Source: Hypholoma sublateritium FD-334 SS-4
Lineage: Eukaryota; Basidiomycota; Agaricomycetes; Agaricales; Strophariaceae
Assembly (NCBI GenBank): GCA_000827495.1
Contig: KN817590.1
Coordinates: 27,229-91,228 of the forward strand
Direction: 5' to 3'
DNA length: 64,000 bases
Both the position numbers and the translations under genes were made by a program. This document shows, piece after piece, positions 55,696-64,000 of this stretch. Numbering within the stretch: the first letter of the stretch is position 1; the number at the start of each line of letters is the position of its first letter. The notes below the pieces were generated by a model that worked only from the letters and a program-made list of their open reading frames with translations, made no database searches and had not been told where the DNA came from.

Positions 55696-56648
55696 ATGTT
55701 CTCCGCTGGATTCCAAGTTCTCTTCGGCCTTTTGGTAAACCTTTTTCTCTGCTATAGATTTTACACCAGCATTTACTAATCTGCCATTGAAGATACTCAC
55801 GGTCGTTCGTGCAGCAGGACCCTCCCCGATCAACCTTGCCAGCGCAGGGGGATTCACTATCCTCGCAAAGTCCGGGATATCCACGGTCCCATTTTCAGCT
55901 ATCAGTGAGCAGCTTTTAATTTTGCTTGGAATGAGTCACTTAATTTTTCTTCTAGCCGGAAACATCGGTGTTAGCCCTTCGTCCGGGACATCACTCACCG
56001 GATTCTCTATCACCAAAGCACCATCTGGCACATTTGCGACCTCAAACCAAGTAGTTGGCGACTTGTTCGCAGCGGATTTTACGTCTCCGACGTCGTCTCA
56101 GCTTACCACGGCTGTACTCGATATGCAAGCCGCATTCGTCGACGGAAATAGCCGCGTGCTCCCAAATTTCCTCAACCTTCTCGGAGGTACGCACTCTAGA
56201 AACCTTCTTACTGAGTTTCACTGACAGTAGATTCCATTTTAAGGAGGGCTCAGTGCCCAGATTTTGACCCCCGGTCTCTACAAATGGACGAGTTCCGTGA
56301 GCATAACGGGATTACTCACGTTCAAGGGTGCTTCCACCGATGGTATGACGCGCATATCTTTGACCGATGTAACCTACTGACCACATGCTGAGCTTAGTCT
56401 GGATCTTCCAAATCCAGAACAATTTACTTTATAACCCGGGAGCCAAAGCCGTTCTTTCAGGCGGTGCACTTTCCAAGAACATCTTCTGGGTCGTTTCTGG
56501 CGACGTCAACATCGCGGCCGGGGCCGTGTCAGAAGGCGTCATTTTGAGCGCTACCCAAGTCGCCCTCTCAACAGGTGCTGCGGTTCACGGACGCATCCTC
56601 TCGCAGACCGCTGTCACTCTTGAGGAGGCGACTGTTGTACCTGTTTAG
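55696..56648 (+). CDS. ice-binding protein (DUF3494 family), secreted
   Basis: Five exons: 55696-55734, 55793-55904, 55956-56186, 56244-56342 and 56398-56648, giving 732 nt and 243 residues. The start is a signal peptide (MFSAGFQVLFGLLILTVVRA), cleaved around A-A-G. The mature part has the DUF3494 landmarks: INLASAGGFTILAKSGIST, GNIGVSPSSGTSLTGF, ADFTSPTSSQLTTAVLDMQA, LTPGLYKWTSSVSI, IFQIQNNLLYNPGAKAVLSG and GGALSKNIFWVVSGDVNI. The last stretch (GVILSATQVALSTGAAVHGR) is the repetitive beta-solenoid end. Such proteins bind ice, inhibit recrystallisation and keep brine channels liquid around cells; homologues occur in snow moulds and several mushrooms. The gene is intact and has a TATA box. No neighbour suggests a pathway. 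Confidence 0.92.
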
Positions 56649-57042
56649 TGCAACTTTCCTACTCAAATAACCTGTTTCCCTTTCGTATATTTCTATTTTG
56701 GGCCGGGCTCATGTGAATCTTCCTTCATTTACGATGAATTTTATACACGCACACTTATCTTTGGACTCACTGCGGAAAATGGGATGGTCTGTCACTCATG
56801 TACTATATACTTGTACCTACTTGGATTTTCAAGAAAGTAACTGGATATTAGCCCTATCCGAATCCAGCATGAATGAGAAAACCTGACGAAAGTCAAGAAC
56901 TAATTTTAAAACGTCCAATTATAGACAAGTTCTATTTATAGATAGACGCGAACCGTGCCACCATCATGATCATGAGAAGGTGGCCAACGGACTGCGGATT
57001 TCTGTATGGGTATTGTGATAACCAGACTCTATTTCATTAACT
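56649..57042. other. intergenic between convergent genes
   Basis: The 3' ends of the ice-binding gene (plus) and seven-TM paralogue 2 (minus) face each other. Nothing else seen. Confidence 0.4.
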
Positions 57043-58248
57043 TTATAAGGGTAACACATTCCATATCCAAGTCGACTCGTATAGCAATATATCTGGACCG
57101 ATCTCCCTATCCGTAGAAGCCCGACTGATAACTTCAGATCCAATATCCGATTCCGCATATGCATCTTGAAGTGTTCTCTCCGAGCCGGAGGATTGAAAAC
57201 TCTCTCGATCATTCGCCCACCCCGCGTTTGAGTAATCCGGAATTAAATTCTCCGAGGTAACCTTCAGAGTAGTCCCAGCGCCGACTCTTTGTTGACAAAC
57301 TTTAGAAACAACCAAGAGCGGAGAAATGACCTGAGAAAGGGACTTCCGTGTTAAGTGCTATATCAATGCAGATTGGAGATAGAGGGACATACACAGACAT
57401 GGGGAAGGAGGAGAAGTGGGATGATCGAGCTGTTTAAGTCGACTCCATTCCCTCTAGCGAATAGAATCAAATATACCAAGGACGTCATCACAATCATCGA
57501 GCACGATTCGACGAGCATGATTATTATTCTGATGTACGGTGTCTCGAACCGAGGCCCGAAGATCTTGCACATAGCTTCCTTCTGAAATCCCAAACGTACG
57601 ATGATCAAGGTCGTAAGTATGCAGTTGACCAATGTTGTGATTCCAAGATTTATTGTCGTGATGGTGAGTTGGGGAAAAAATCGAGAAGTCTGTGGGCCTA
57701 GGTAGTAAAGAATCCCATTTCCTTGGGGCTTGAGGTCAGTGACACATTTTACTTGTTCCACAATACGCGTACCAAGAGAAACTACATTTGAAAAACACAG
57801 AATGCATTTCAGGAACATTCGTCTGCCCCACGAGAGATTTTCATAGAATTCTAAACATCGCCAGATCTACGAGCTTTTAGCTAAATTTGGCACAAGAATG
57901 GTCATTCGTACTCACCAAAAGTCCATCAGCACCCCACACGACAAATGGGAGTATCAATGGCTCATTTGTTTGCATGAGTGGGTGAAGCCTACTATCGACA
58001 CCGTGAAATATGGATCTGGTGATAAACACCATAGTCTGGACCGCAGCGGCGGTACTGAGAAAGAACATATACAGGGTGTATATTATAAAGAATAGTCTCC
58101 TCCGCGGTGGCGACGGCGACAGCTTGTCCCTCCACAGCAAAGATAAGCAGCGGCAGACAAGCGCTATCACTAGGCCATAGGCGACTGTAGAAAGCAGAGT
58201 GGCCACCAGCTGTAGTTCAAGAAGGGTATCTCCAGTGTTTTGATCCAT
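57043..58248 (-). CDS. seven-TM membrane protein, paralogue 2
   Basis: Starts MDQNTGDTLLELQLVATLLS (58248). Hydrophobic segments: LLSTVAYGLVIALVC, LFFIIYTLYMFFLSTAAAVQ, NEPLILPFVVWGADGLLV, MFLKCILCFSNVVSLG, INLGITTLVNCILTTLIIV, IRIIIMLVESCSMIVMTSLV and SIIPLLLLPHVCV. The last exon (VISPLLVVSKVCQQRVGAGT onward) is a hydrophilic, serine/acid-rich tail ending at 57043. The loop QKEAMCKIFGPRFETPYIRI corresponds to QEGMRRVLGP...SPYM in the other paralogues. Same gene structure and orientation as paralogue 3, 420 bp upstream. Function unknown. Confidence 0.75.
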
Positions 58249-58668
58249 CGTTATGAAGGTCTGTAAGAGCTGCCCGTTAGTATCGACGGCAGAGTGGCAC
58301 ACATGGGTGTGCATGTTATCTTAATGGCTACATATATATAATTCTCGATATTGAATCCAAACCTGAGAGAGGGAGGCCTTTACTAAGGCTCCTAGTTAAG
58401 GCAGATCATTACTAATTTTTCGACTGAAGTTGGATACTTTGAGTGAATTTGTAGACTGCGTCGTTTGCAACTTTCCTGTTGAAATGGCGTGACCTGGACG
58501 CGCGTTGCGTTGCCGGGCAGTTCGCAGCCGCCTCACCTCCCCTTGTATAGACAGTCCATACTGCAGCGGAGATAGTCTGAAGTTTTAGCATCGATCTAAA
58601 TAATATTAATATACAACTTAAATTACTTGTGCATGCAGCGTAGTGGAGATCAATCGTACAAGCAGCAA
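58249..58668. other. intergenic between seven-TM paralogues 2 and 3
   Basis: Short spacer with no features beyond an AT-rich patch near 58600. Probably contains the promoter of paralogue 2. Confidence 0.4.
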
Positions 58669-59848
58669 TTACGCCTCCGAATGCGTGTACACGTATCCAG
58701 CGTCACTGGAGCTGTGCCGTGGCATTGATGAGTGCGTAATGCTCTCTGAATCAGCAGGGGGATGAATGAATTGGATAGACTTTTTGTTCCCTTCCCCTGC
58801 ATCATCTCCGGCTATATTTGGTGTGATGATGTGAGAAGGTCGCAGAGTCGTGACCGCTCGTCCCCTCGCGACGTGATAGACGATCAAGATGGGCGACAAG
58901 ACCTAGATATACATAGTTCAGGATCAAAATCTAAGCGCCGTTAAGCCTACTCACGCAGATATGCGGCAGAAGGAGCAGTGGGATGATTGCGCCGCCGAAC
59001 CGTGTCCTGTCTCCCAAAGCGAAGAGCACGACAAAGGCCAGAGAGTTCACGACGATCAAGACGCACGACTCGACGCACATCACGATGATCTTCATGTAAG
59101 GCGAGCCGTATTGCGGTCCTAGAACGCGTCGCATGCCTTCCTGATGGGACCACAGCCGTCCTGATATGAGTGAGGTCAGAATACAGTTGACGAATGCCGT
59201 GATGGAGAGCGCGATTGTGGTGACAAGGATTGCTGGTGAGCTTTTTCCAGCAAAAGCTGAAATATGAGGGGACACATAATAGGCGATGCCACAACCTGTT
59301 ACGAAGGACAAGTTACAACGTTTCAGCTTGCGTTTTGAGCAGCAAATGCAGACCTCACCAAAGGAAGCGAGGGCACTGAGACAGAGGATAACGTTCAACA
59401 CCGTGCGCCGAAGCTTCGACTCTGTAGTCCTGTAGAGGATTATGCAACGCCAGAGCTTGGGAGCGGAAATCAGCCCAGAAACAACTGTAGATTAGTCGAA
59501 TGGACAAACCATAAAGCCATCCGCACCCCAAATGACGAATGGGAGAGTTATGGGTTCGTTTAGCTGCAATATATTGAGTGAACTGGGATCCACTCCATGT
59601 ACTATCGCTCTTGTGATAAACACAAATGCTTGGATCATGGCCACGCTACTGAGCAAAAACATAGTGACAACATAGCTTATCAGGAAATATCGCGTGCGAT
59701 TGCTGTATGAATTTTTTCTGTTTGTGACTAACAACGCAAGGCAATGGAGAAAAACGGATGTTGATAGCCCGTAGATGACCGCGGAGATGAGGGTGCCGGT
59801 GAGGTGGAGGCGTAGAAGTCTCTCGTTGGACGCTAAGACGAGCGTCAT
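58669..59848 (-). CDS. seven-TM membrane protein, paralogue 3
   Basis: Starts MTLVLASNERLLRLHLTGTL (59848). Segments include GTLISAVIYGLSTSVFLHCL, YFLISYVVTMFLLSSVAMIQ, NEPITLPFVIWGADGFMV, LRRTVLNVILCLSALASFG, LSITAFVNCILTSLISGRLW, IIVMCVESCVLIVVNSLAF and IIPLLLLPHICV. The loop QEGMRRVLGPQYGSPYMKI is nearly identical to that of paralogue 1, so 1 and 3 are closer to each other than to 2. The tail (ISPILIVYHVARGRAVTTL onward) ends at 58669. It looks intact. Confidence 0.75.
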
Positions 59849-61451
59849 TTTTAGTGATGCGGAAAGGAAAACAAGAAGACTCGACTTATGTATAAGATCG
59901 ACCGGTCGAACAGGGACGGTCCATGGATTAGTTACAAGTCAGGGAGGTCAAATGAACTTTAGCCATTTAGCATAGCTGGTTGCAGTTGCTTGCCGCATCA
60001 CTTTCGCATCACCATCAACTGATTGACGTAAGTTTTGGAGGCGCTGGTAGACACGCCGATGTTAATCGACCGCAAGCCTCTGCAGGCTTACCATGGCAAT
60101 CAAGTGAGCATAAATTTAGTCTAGGAATGAAGCCAGGATCAAGGTAGGCAATGCGCTAGTAAGGCCTGTCGACGAGGATTGGTTTCACCAAATAAGGAAC
60201 CATCGCTTCGGCATGAAGACTGAAGACCAGAAATAAGCCACGGAGAATGCAGCGGGTGCCGGAGCGGGTGTCTGAAACTGTAGTCTTTCGTTTCATCGAG
60301 GGGACGCATTATGGCATTCTCAAATAGCCTATACCACAGTCAATTTATTGTCGGACGAGCAAGTTACTCACCCTCAAAAGCCCTCAAAGCACAGCCAGAA
60401 CTTGAAGATCAAAAGGCTAAACGGACAGATGCGATGTGCACTGCCATTTAACACATTTTCCCTAAAGCATTGATCCTTAGTCGCGGCTGCAAGACTAAAT
60501 ATTCCACTCCACGGGCCGAATAAGCGTGTATCACAACAGGGTGTGCGTCGTAGTCGCAGGTTGGTCGCACGGTTGCTTTTACTCAGGCGGCAGGCATTTG
60601 TTGCGCTGTAAATCTTGTTGTGTCAATGCCTTGAAGGTGGGCCTAGATTACAACGTAGTCGGGAGATGAAGATCACGTCACATTTCGCAAACAAAGCAGA
60701 ACAAAGGACGTGGGACGGGCATGTATTGATAGTGGGTGGTAAACGATTCTATGTCGTCCGAAGTTGCTTTTGCTCGTGGTGCTGTGCCCTCGCCGCACTC
60801 CTCGACCATCTCCCATCGATGTTGAATACAAAGTGAAAATATGACAAGTGGAGCTTAGAGGTTAAGCTTGGTCCTGCGCCAATGACGACGCTTAGCGTTG
60901 TACTGGTAGCAATATAGCATTTAGATAAAATTCTAGAATGTCATGGTATGGAAGACGCACCTGGATCTTGGTGTCCGTCTTCAGGCGGAACCATTGGGGA
61001 ATCGGCCTACGATCTCATCAACACCTTCCTCTCGCCTTGACCCTCCTTTGAAAACTTACCTATTTTGACGACCGGCCTTGGCGAGGATTCGCTTTGTGCG
61101 GAAAGTTTTTTGGGAAGGCTACGGGTTGACATGAATATTCATTAAGACGGTAAGGTAGGCGTTAAAAACGATGAGCTCACCATTGTTGTCGACGGCGGCG
61201 GCAAGGGACGTTACGGCGGGCAGGTTTCTGTGGTGCTTGAAAATAAGGTTAGCCTGTGGCGTAAGCTGTATAGTTGTTGTTTGGTTTCCCGGAATGCCGA
61301 AGAGCATGCCGAATCTCCGTTTACGGAGCGAGTCTAATGATTCAGCATCACGTGCGAATCAAGTCCCCCTGAATGCGTTCAACCCTGGGAATGCAGTAAT
61401 AGTTGACCTCGTCGCCGTCGTCGTGGCAGCTTTTCCACCACGATCTTCATC
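59849..61451. other. intergenic, no gene seen
   Basis: 1.6 kb without supported coding sequence. Open frames at 60615-60836 and 61171-61455 lack motifs. The last 100 bp are presumably the FKBP promoter. Confidence 0.4.
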
Positions 61452-62118
61452 ATGAAATTCTTCAACTGGCTCTCTTTCGCCGTCTTTGGGGCTGCCGCTG
61501 CCAACGCTAATGGTGCTGATGGAAAGGTCGAGCCCACCGAGTTGCAAATTGAGACGACCTTCATGCCCGAATCGTGTCCCAACAAAGCACAGTCGGGAGA
61601 TCGTATCCAGGTCCATTATGTTAGTGATTTCAAGGGTTCAAAATTGCATTGGATTCGACTCATCGTTTGAATTATAGACTGGAACTTTGTTCTCTAACGG
61701 AAACAAGTTCGATTCTAGGTACGTAGTGATATCTTGGTCGAATTATTCAACAAACCTACTTTACATCTAGCCTTGACCGTGGCCAGCCTCTGCCATTGAC
61801 TCGTATGTCAAAGATGCAACCATGTATCAATATCACTAATGTTTACCTTGTTTCATTAGTTGGCGTCGGCCAAGTCATCAAAGGCTGGGACGAAGGCCTG
61901 AAGGGAATGTGCCTTTACGAGAAGCGCAAACTTACAATTCCATCACATATGGCGTATGGTCAGTGTATCAATATTATTCAGTTATTGGGCGCGATGCCAA
62001 TTCACTATGTATTACATTAGGCTCTCGTGGCTTCGGCAATGTCATTCCTCCCAACTCGGCCCTCGTCTTCACTGTCGAGCTGGTTGGTTTGGAGCCAGTT
62101 AGGCATGAGGAGCTATAA
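61452..62118 (+). CDS. ER FKBP-type peptidyl-prolyl isomerase
   Basis: Five exons with small introns. The start encodes a signal peptide (MKFFNWLSFAVFGAAA onward). The FKBP fold follows: CPNKAQSGDRIQVHY, TGTLFSNGNKFDSS, LDRGQPLPLT, LGVGQVIKGWDEGLKGMC, KRKLTIPSHMAYG, SRGFGNVIPPNSALVFTVEL. This is the FKBP2/FKBP13 (Fpr2) pattern; about 140 residues is normal. It catalyses cis-trans isomerisation of prolyl bonds and in this family binds FK506. The protein ends HEEL, a KDEL/HDEL-like retention signal, which supports ER-lumen location. Intron junctions include one that splits GLY before SRGFGN (GTCAGT donor). Confidence 0.93.
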
Positions 62119-62433
62119 CTTACATTGTTATATCGTGAATTATTTTGGATATAATGTGGTCTCTTGGTTTGACTTTTGCACTTCATGCATATACCCGCTA
62201 GGCTATGCACTGACTCGTTAATAAGCTCCTCAAATGGTTTGGCAAATCGGCGTATCTGGCATGATTATCATGATCACTTCAGAAATACACGAAGAAAACC
62301 CACCTCGATTATCGAATGAAACCCAGTCGTGAACAATGTTTTTCTGGCTGGTCATCATCAAGACAAAGGGTGACCGGTGACCGGTGAACTACACCGAAGA
62401 TATTTTTAATTGAATTTTCCACCCGGCCCTGGG
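62119..62433. other. intergenic, no gene seen
   Basis: 3' flank of the FKBP gene. A short repeat GGTGACCGGTGACCGGTGAAC occurs near 62370-62390; nothing else is recognisable. Confidence 0.4.
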
Positions 62434-62700
62434 TCAGATAGGGAAGAAACGCAAGCACGCGCCAGTTGGACCACGCAACCCGAACTTCGTGACGTCGAGG
62501 TGCGTTATGTTACTGAACTGCGGGCCTTGGAAGCCCGAGATGGTGAACGTCGGAAGATTCGCGCATAGCCTTTCGAGTTTCATGTCCGCGAAGTGCTCCA
62601 TAAAGTAAGCGATGTCGAGATTGGTCCAAAAGTGAGGTCTGTAAGGTTGGGGCATAGCGCGTCTTCACACGGGCGATGCGCGGGAGCTGCGCTAGGCTGC
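62434..62700 (-). pseudogene. F-box/LRR gene remnant
   Basis: The stretch on the minus strand has LCPNLTDLTF in one frame and, shifted by one base, WTNLDIAYFMEHFADMKLER, LPTFTISGFQGPQFSNITHL and a stop at 62434. These are typical of the C-terminal leucine-rich part of mushroom F-box proteins. No F-box or start is present upstream, so it is a fragment with at least one frameshift. It sits directly before the ARF-like gene. Confidence 0.5.
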
Positions 62701-62878
62701 GTCAATACCATGTTGAAGTCGCAGCCCCCAGCACAGTCCTACGTATCTGTACACGTCGTATGCTTCCATCGACGTTGGAGGCGCCGGACACGTTGCAACA
62801 AGTAGGCTTATTTTGATATTTAAATCGCCGCAATTGTGGCAAGTGATATCACGATCATCTAGAATCCACTTACCCCCC

Positions 62879-64000
62879 ATGACCTCCATCATCCGCCGTC
62901 TCAAAGAGCGCCTTTATCCGTCGCAGGGCTTCTCCGTCTCTATCATTGGCCTCTCGGATTCTGGAAAAACCACGCTGCTGTACTACCTGAAGCTTGGCGA
63001 GATAGTCCAAACGATACCGAGCATAGGCTTCAACGTCGAAACAATCGATGCAGCTACATCAAGCGGGAAGCCTTTCAAGATGACTGGCTGGGACGTGGGC
63101 ACCGGCTGCGGCATCACATATCTCTATGGGATCATTCAGATTTACATCTCTACAAGCGATGCGATCATCTGGGTCGTCGATGGTAGCGATAGGGAGTACC
63201 TGACGGAGAGCATCGAAGCTCTGCAGCGTATTGTCTACGAGGATTCAACCGGAAATGAAGATACAACCAAATCCCCGGCGAAACGTCCAATTTTATTGTA
63301 CGGAATTTTTTATCGAATTCGCATTAATGCGAGGCCAATTAATGCTAACGTATATGTACGTGTAGACTCTCCAACAAAAGCGACAAACCAGGGTCCATGT
63401 CTTTGGATGAGATGCGCGTCAAGTTCTCAAGGGTCCTCTCAGGAAGATTGAGTGCGGTGTACAAGACATCTTGTGTGCAAGGCAACCCATATGAAAAATC
63501 TGGCTTGCCGGAGGCCTTCGATTGGCTCGCTCTTGCTATTCAAATTTCAAAATCCGGGAAACAAAAGGACATCGTTCAAAAAGAGCAAGAGCTTTCCTCT
63601 CTTGATCCCCGTTCGCAGACCACGATCATGCAAAAGTTGGACTCTTGGCTGACTCGCACTGAGACCGATATAGGAGTGGAGGAATTCATCGACAAGTTTA
63701 AATCTTTCAGTTTGCCCAGTTGGGATCACTACACCCACATCCGCATTGCGTACGTGTATCTAACGAAATACGGCCGGAAAGAAGGTTAGCATCAATCAAT
63801 ACGTTGTATCCTGTCGGATACATATGCTGACGGCGAAATCGTCCAGGAAAGGATTTGATCTTCCAAGGTCTAGAATCGTACATTGCCGCTAGTCCACAAA
63901 CAAAGGGAAAATCTTTTCATGTTACCATGACGTATTTCTGGATCCAAATCGTGCACTTCGGTATTCGCAACGTACCTGCGTCCCCTGAACTCCCAGCGCC
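62879..64000 (+). CDS. ARF-like small GTPase with C-terminal helical extension (runs off window)
   Basis: Exons 62879-63297, 63366-63784 and 63847 to beyond 64000. Residues 19-55 hold the P-loop GLSDSGKTT and the ARF switch I segment TIPSIGFNVET. Switch II is GWDVGTGCGITYLYG instead of WDVGGQ, so the glutamine that supports GTP hydrolysis in ARF (Q71) is replaced, and the switch I threonine is serine. NKSD is the guanine-binding motif and TSCVQG the G5 region. There is no glycine at position 2, so no N-myristoylation is expected. After the GTPase (about residue 205) comes a helical domain with LDSWLTRTETDIGVEEFIDK, WDHYTHIRIAYVYLTKYGRK and SFHVTMTYFWIQIVHFGIRN. I recall a similar W-x-H-x2-H-x-R-[IV]-A block from uncharacterised proteins, but could not check. 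The gene's end lies outside the window. Confidence 0.8.

Noticed and set aside
1..64000. CRISPR arrays, operons, rRNA genes
   Set aside because: None seen; the DNA is eukaryotic nuclear with spliced genes, and no regularly spaced repeats or rRNA-like sequence were found.

Overview
The window reads as nuclear DNA of a filamentous basidiomycete, most likely an Agaricomycete (mushroom-forming fungus). The basis is many short introns (about 45-90 bp, GT...AG), intron-rich compact genes, F-box/leucine-rich genes, fungal-type (FunK1) kinases, Plavaka-type DNA transposases, a DUF6532 protein and a DUF3494 ice-binding protein. It is a draft assembly: there is a 612-base N gap at 35803-36414 and single N bases at 345, 447, 27250 and six sites in 48147-48427.

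Layout. 1-7.6 kb: transposon-rich. A hAT/MITE-like remnant is followed by a minus-strand Plavaka unit (disordered basic/acidic protein, small coiled-coil protein, full-length transposase). 7.6-9.1 kb: juxtaposed fragments of two unrelated host genes (a 14-3-3 protein and an RGS-domain protein), which look like captured DNA. 10.4-19.4 kb: an F-box gene, an SQS1-like G-patch/R3H RNA-processing gene, a short F-box/LRR-like gene and a broken F-box gene. 20.5-26.4 kb: complete adenylate cyclase gene (five exons, 1887 codons by my splice model). 27.55-35.53 kb: a second Plavaka element with visible terminal inverted repeats, carrying a DUF6532 gene, a coiled-coil gene and a transposase. 35.7-36.5 kb: assembly gap flanked by an exact 95-bp duplication. 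36.6-46.1 kb: a small RRM-like gene with a frameshift, FunK1 kinase copy A, a seven-TM gene, GET1, and a PC-esterase/TBL-like membrane protein. 46.2-49.4 kb: unrecognised gene debris and FunK1 copy B (inverted relative to A). 50.5-52.4 kb: malate synthase. 52.4-55.7 kb: long gene-free stretch. 55.7-59.8 kb: ice-binding protein with a TATA box, then two more seven-TM paralogues. 61.4-64 kb: ER-type FKBP prolyl isomerase, an F-box remnant, and an ARF-like GTPase fused to a C-terminal helical domain that runs off the window.

The host genes do not form one pathway. They are ordinary housekeeping and signalling genes (cAMP signalling, tail-anchored protein insertion, glyoxylate cycle, splicing/ribosome biogenesis, ER folding) interspersed with fast-evolving lineage-specific families and transposons. 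The points that most deserve a second look are the conserved coiled-coil partner of the two Plavaka transposases, the 14-3-3/RGS captured fragments, the mosaic identity between the two FunK1 copies (gene conversion or assembly collapse), the atypical ARF-like fusion, and the ice-binding protein. All exon boundaries were worked out by eye; no search was run.
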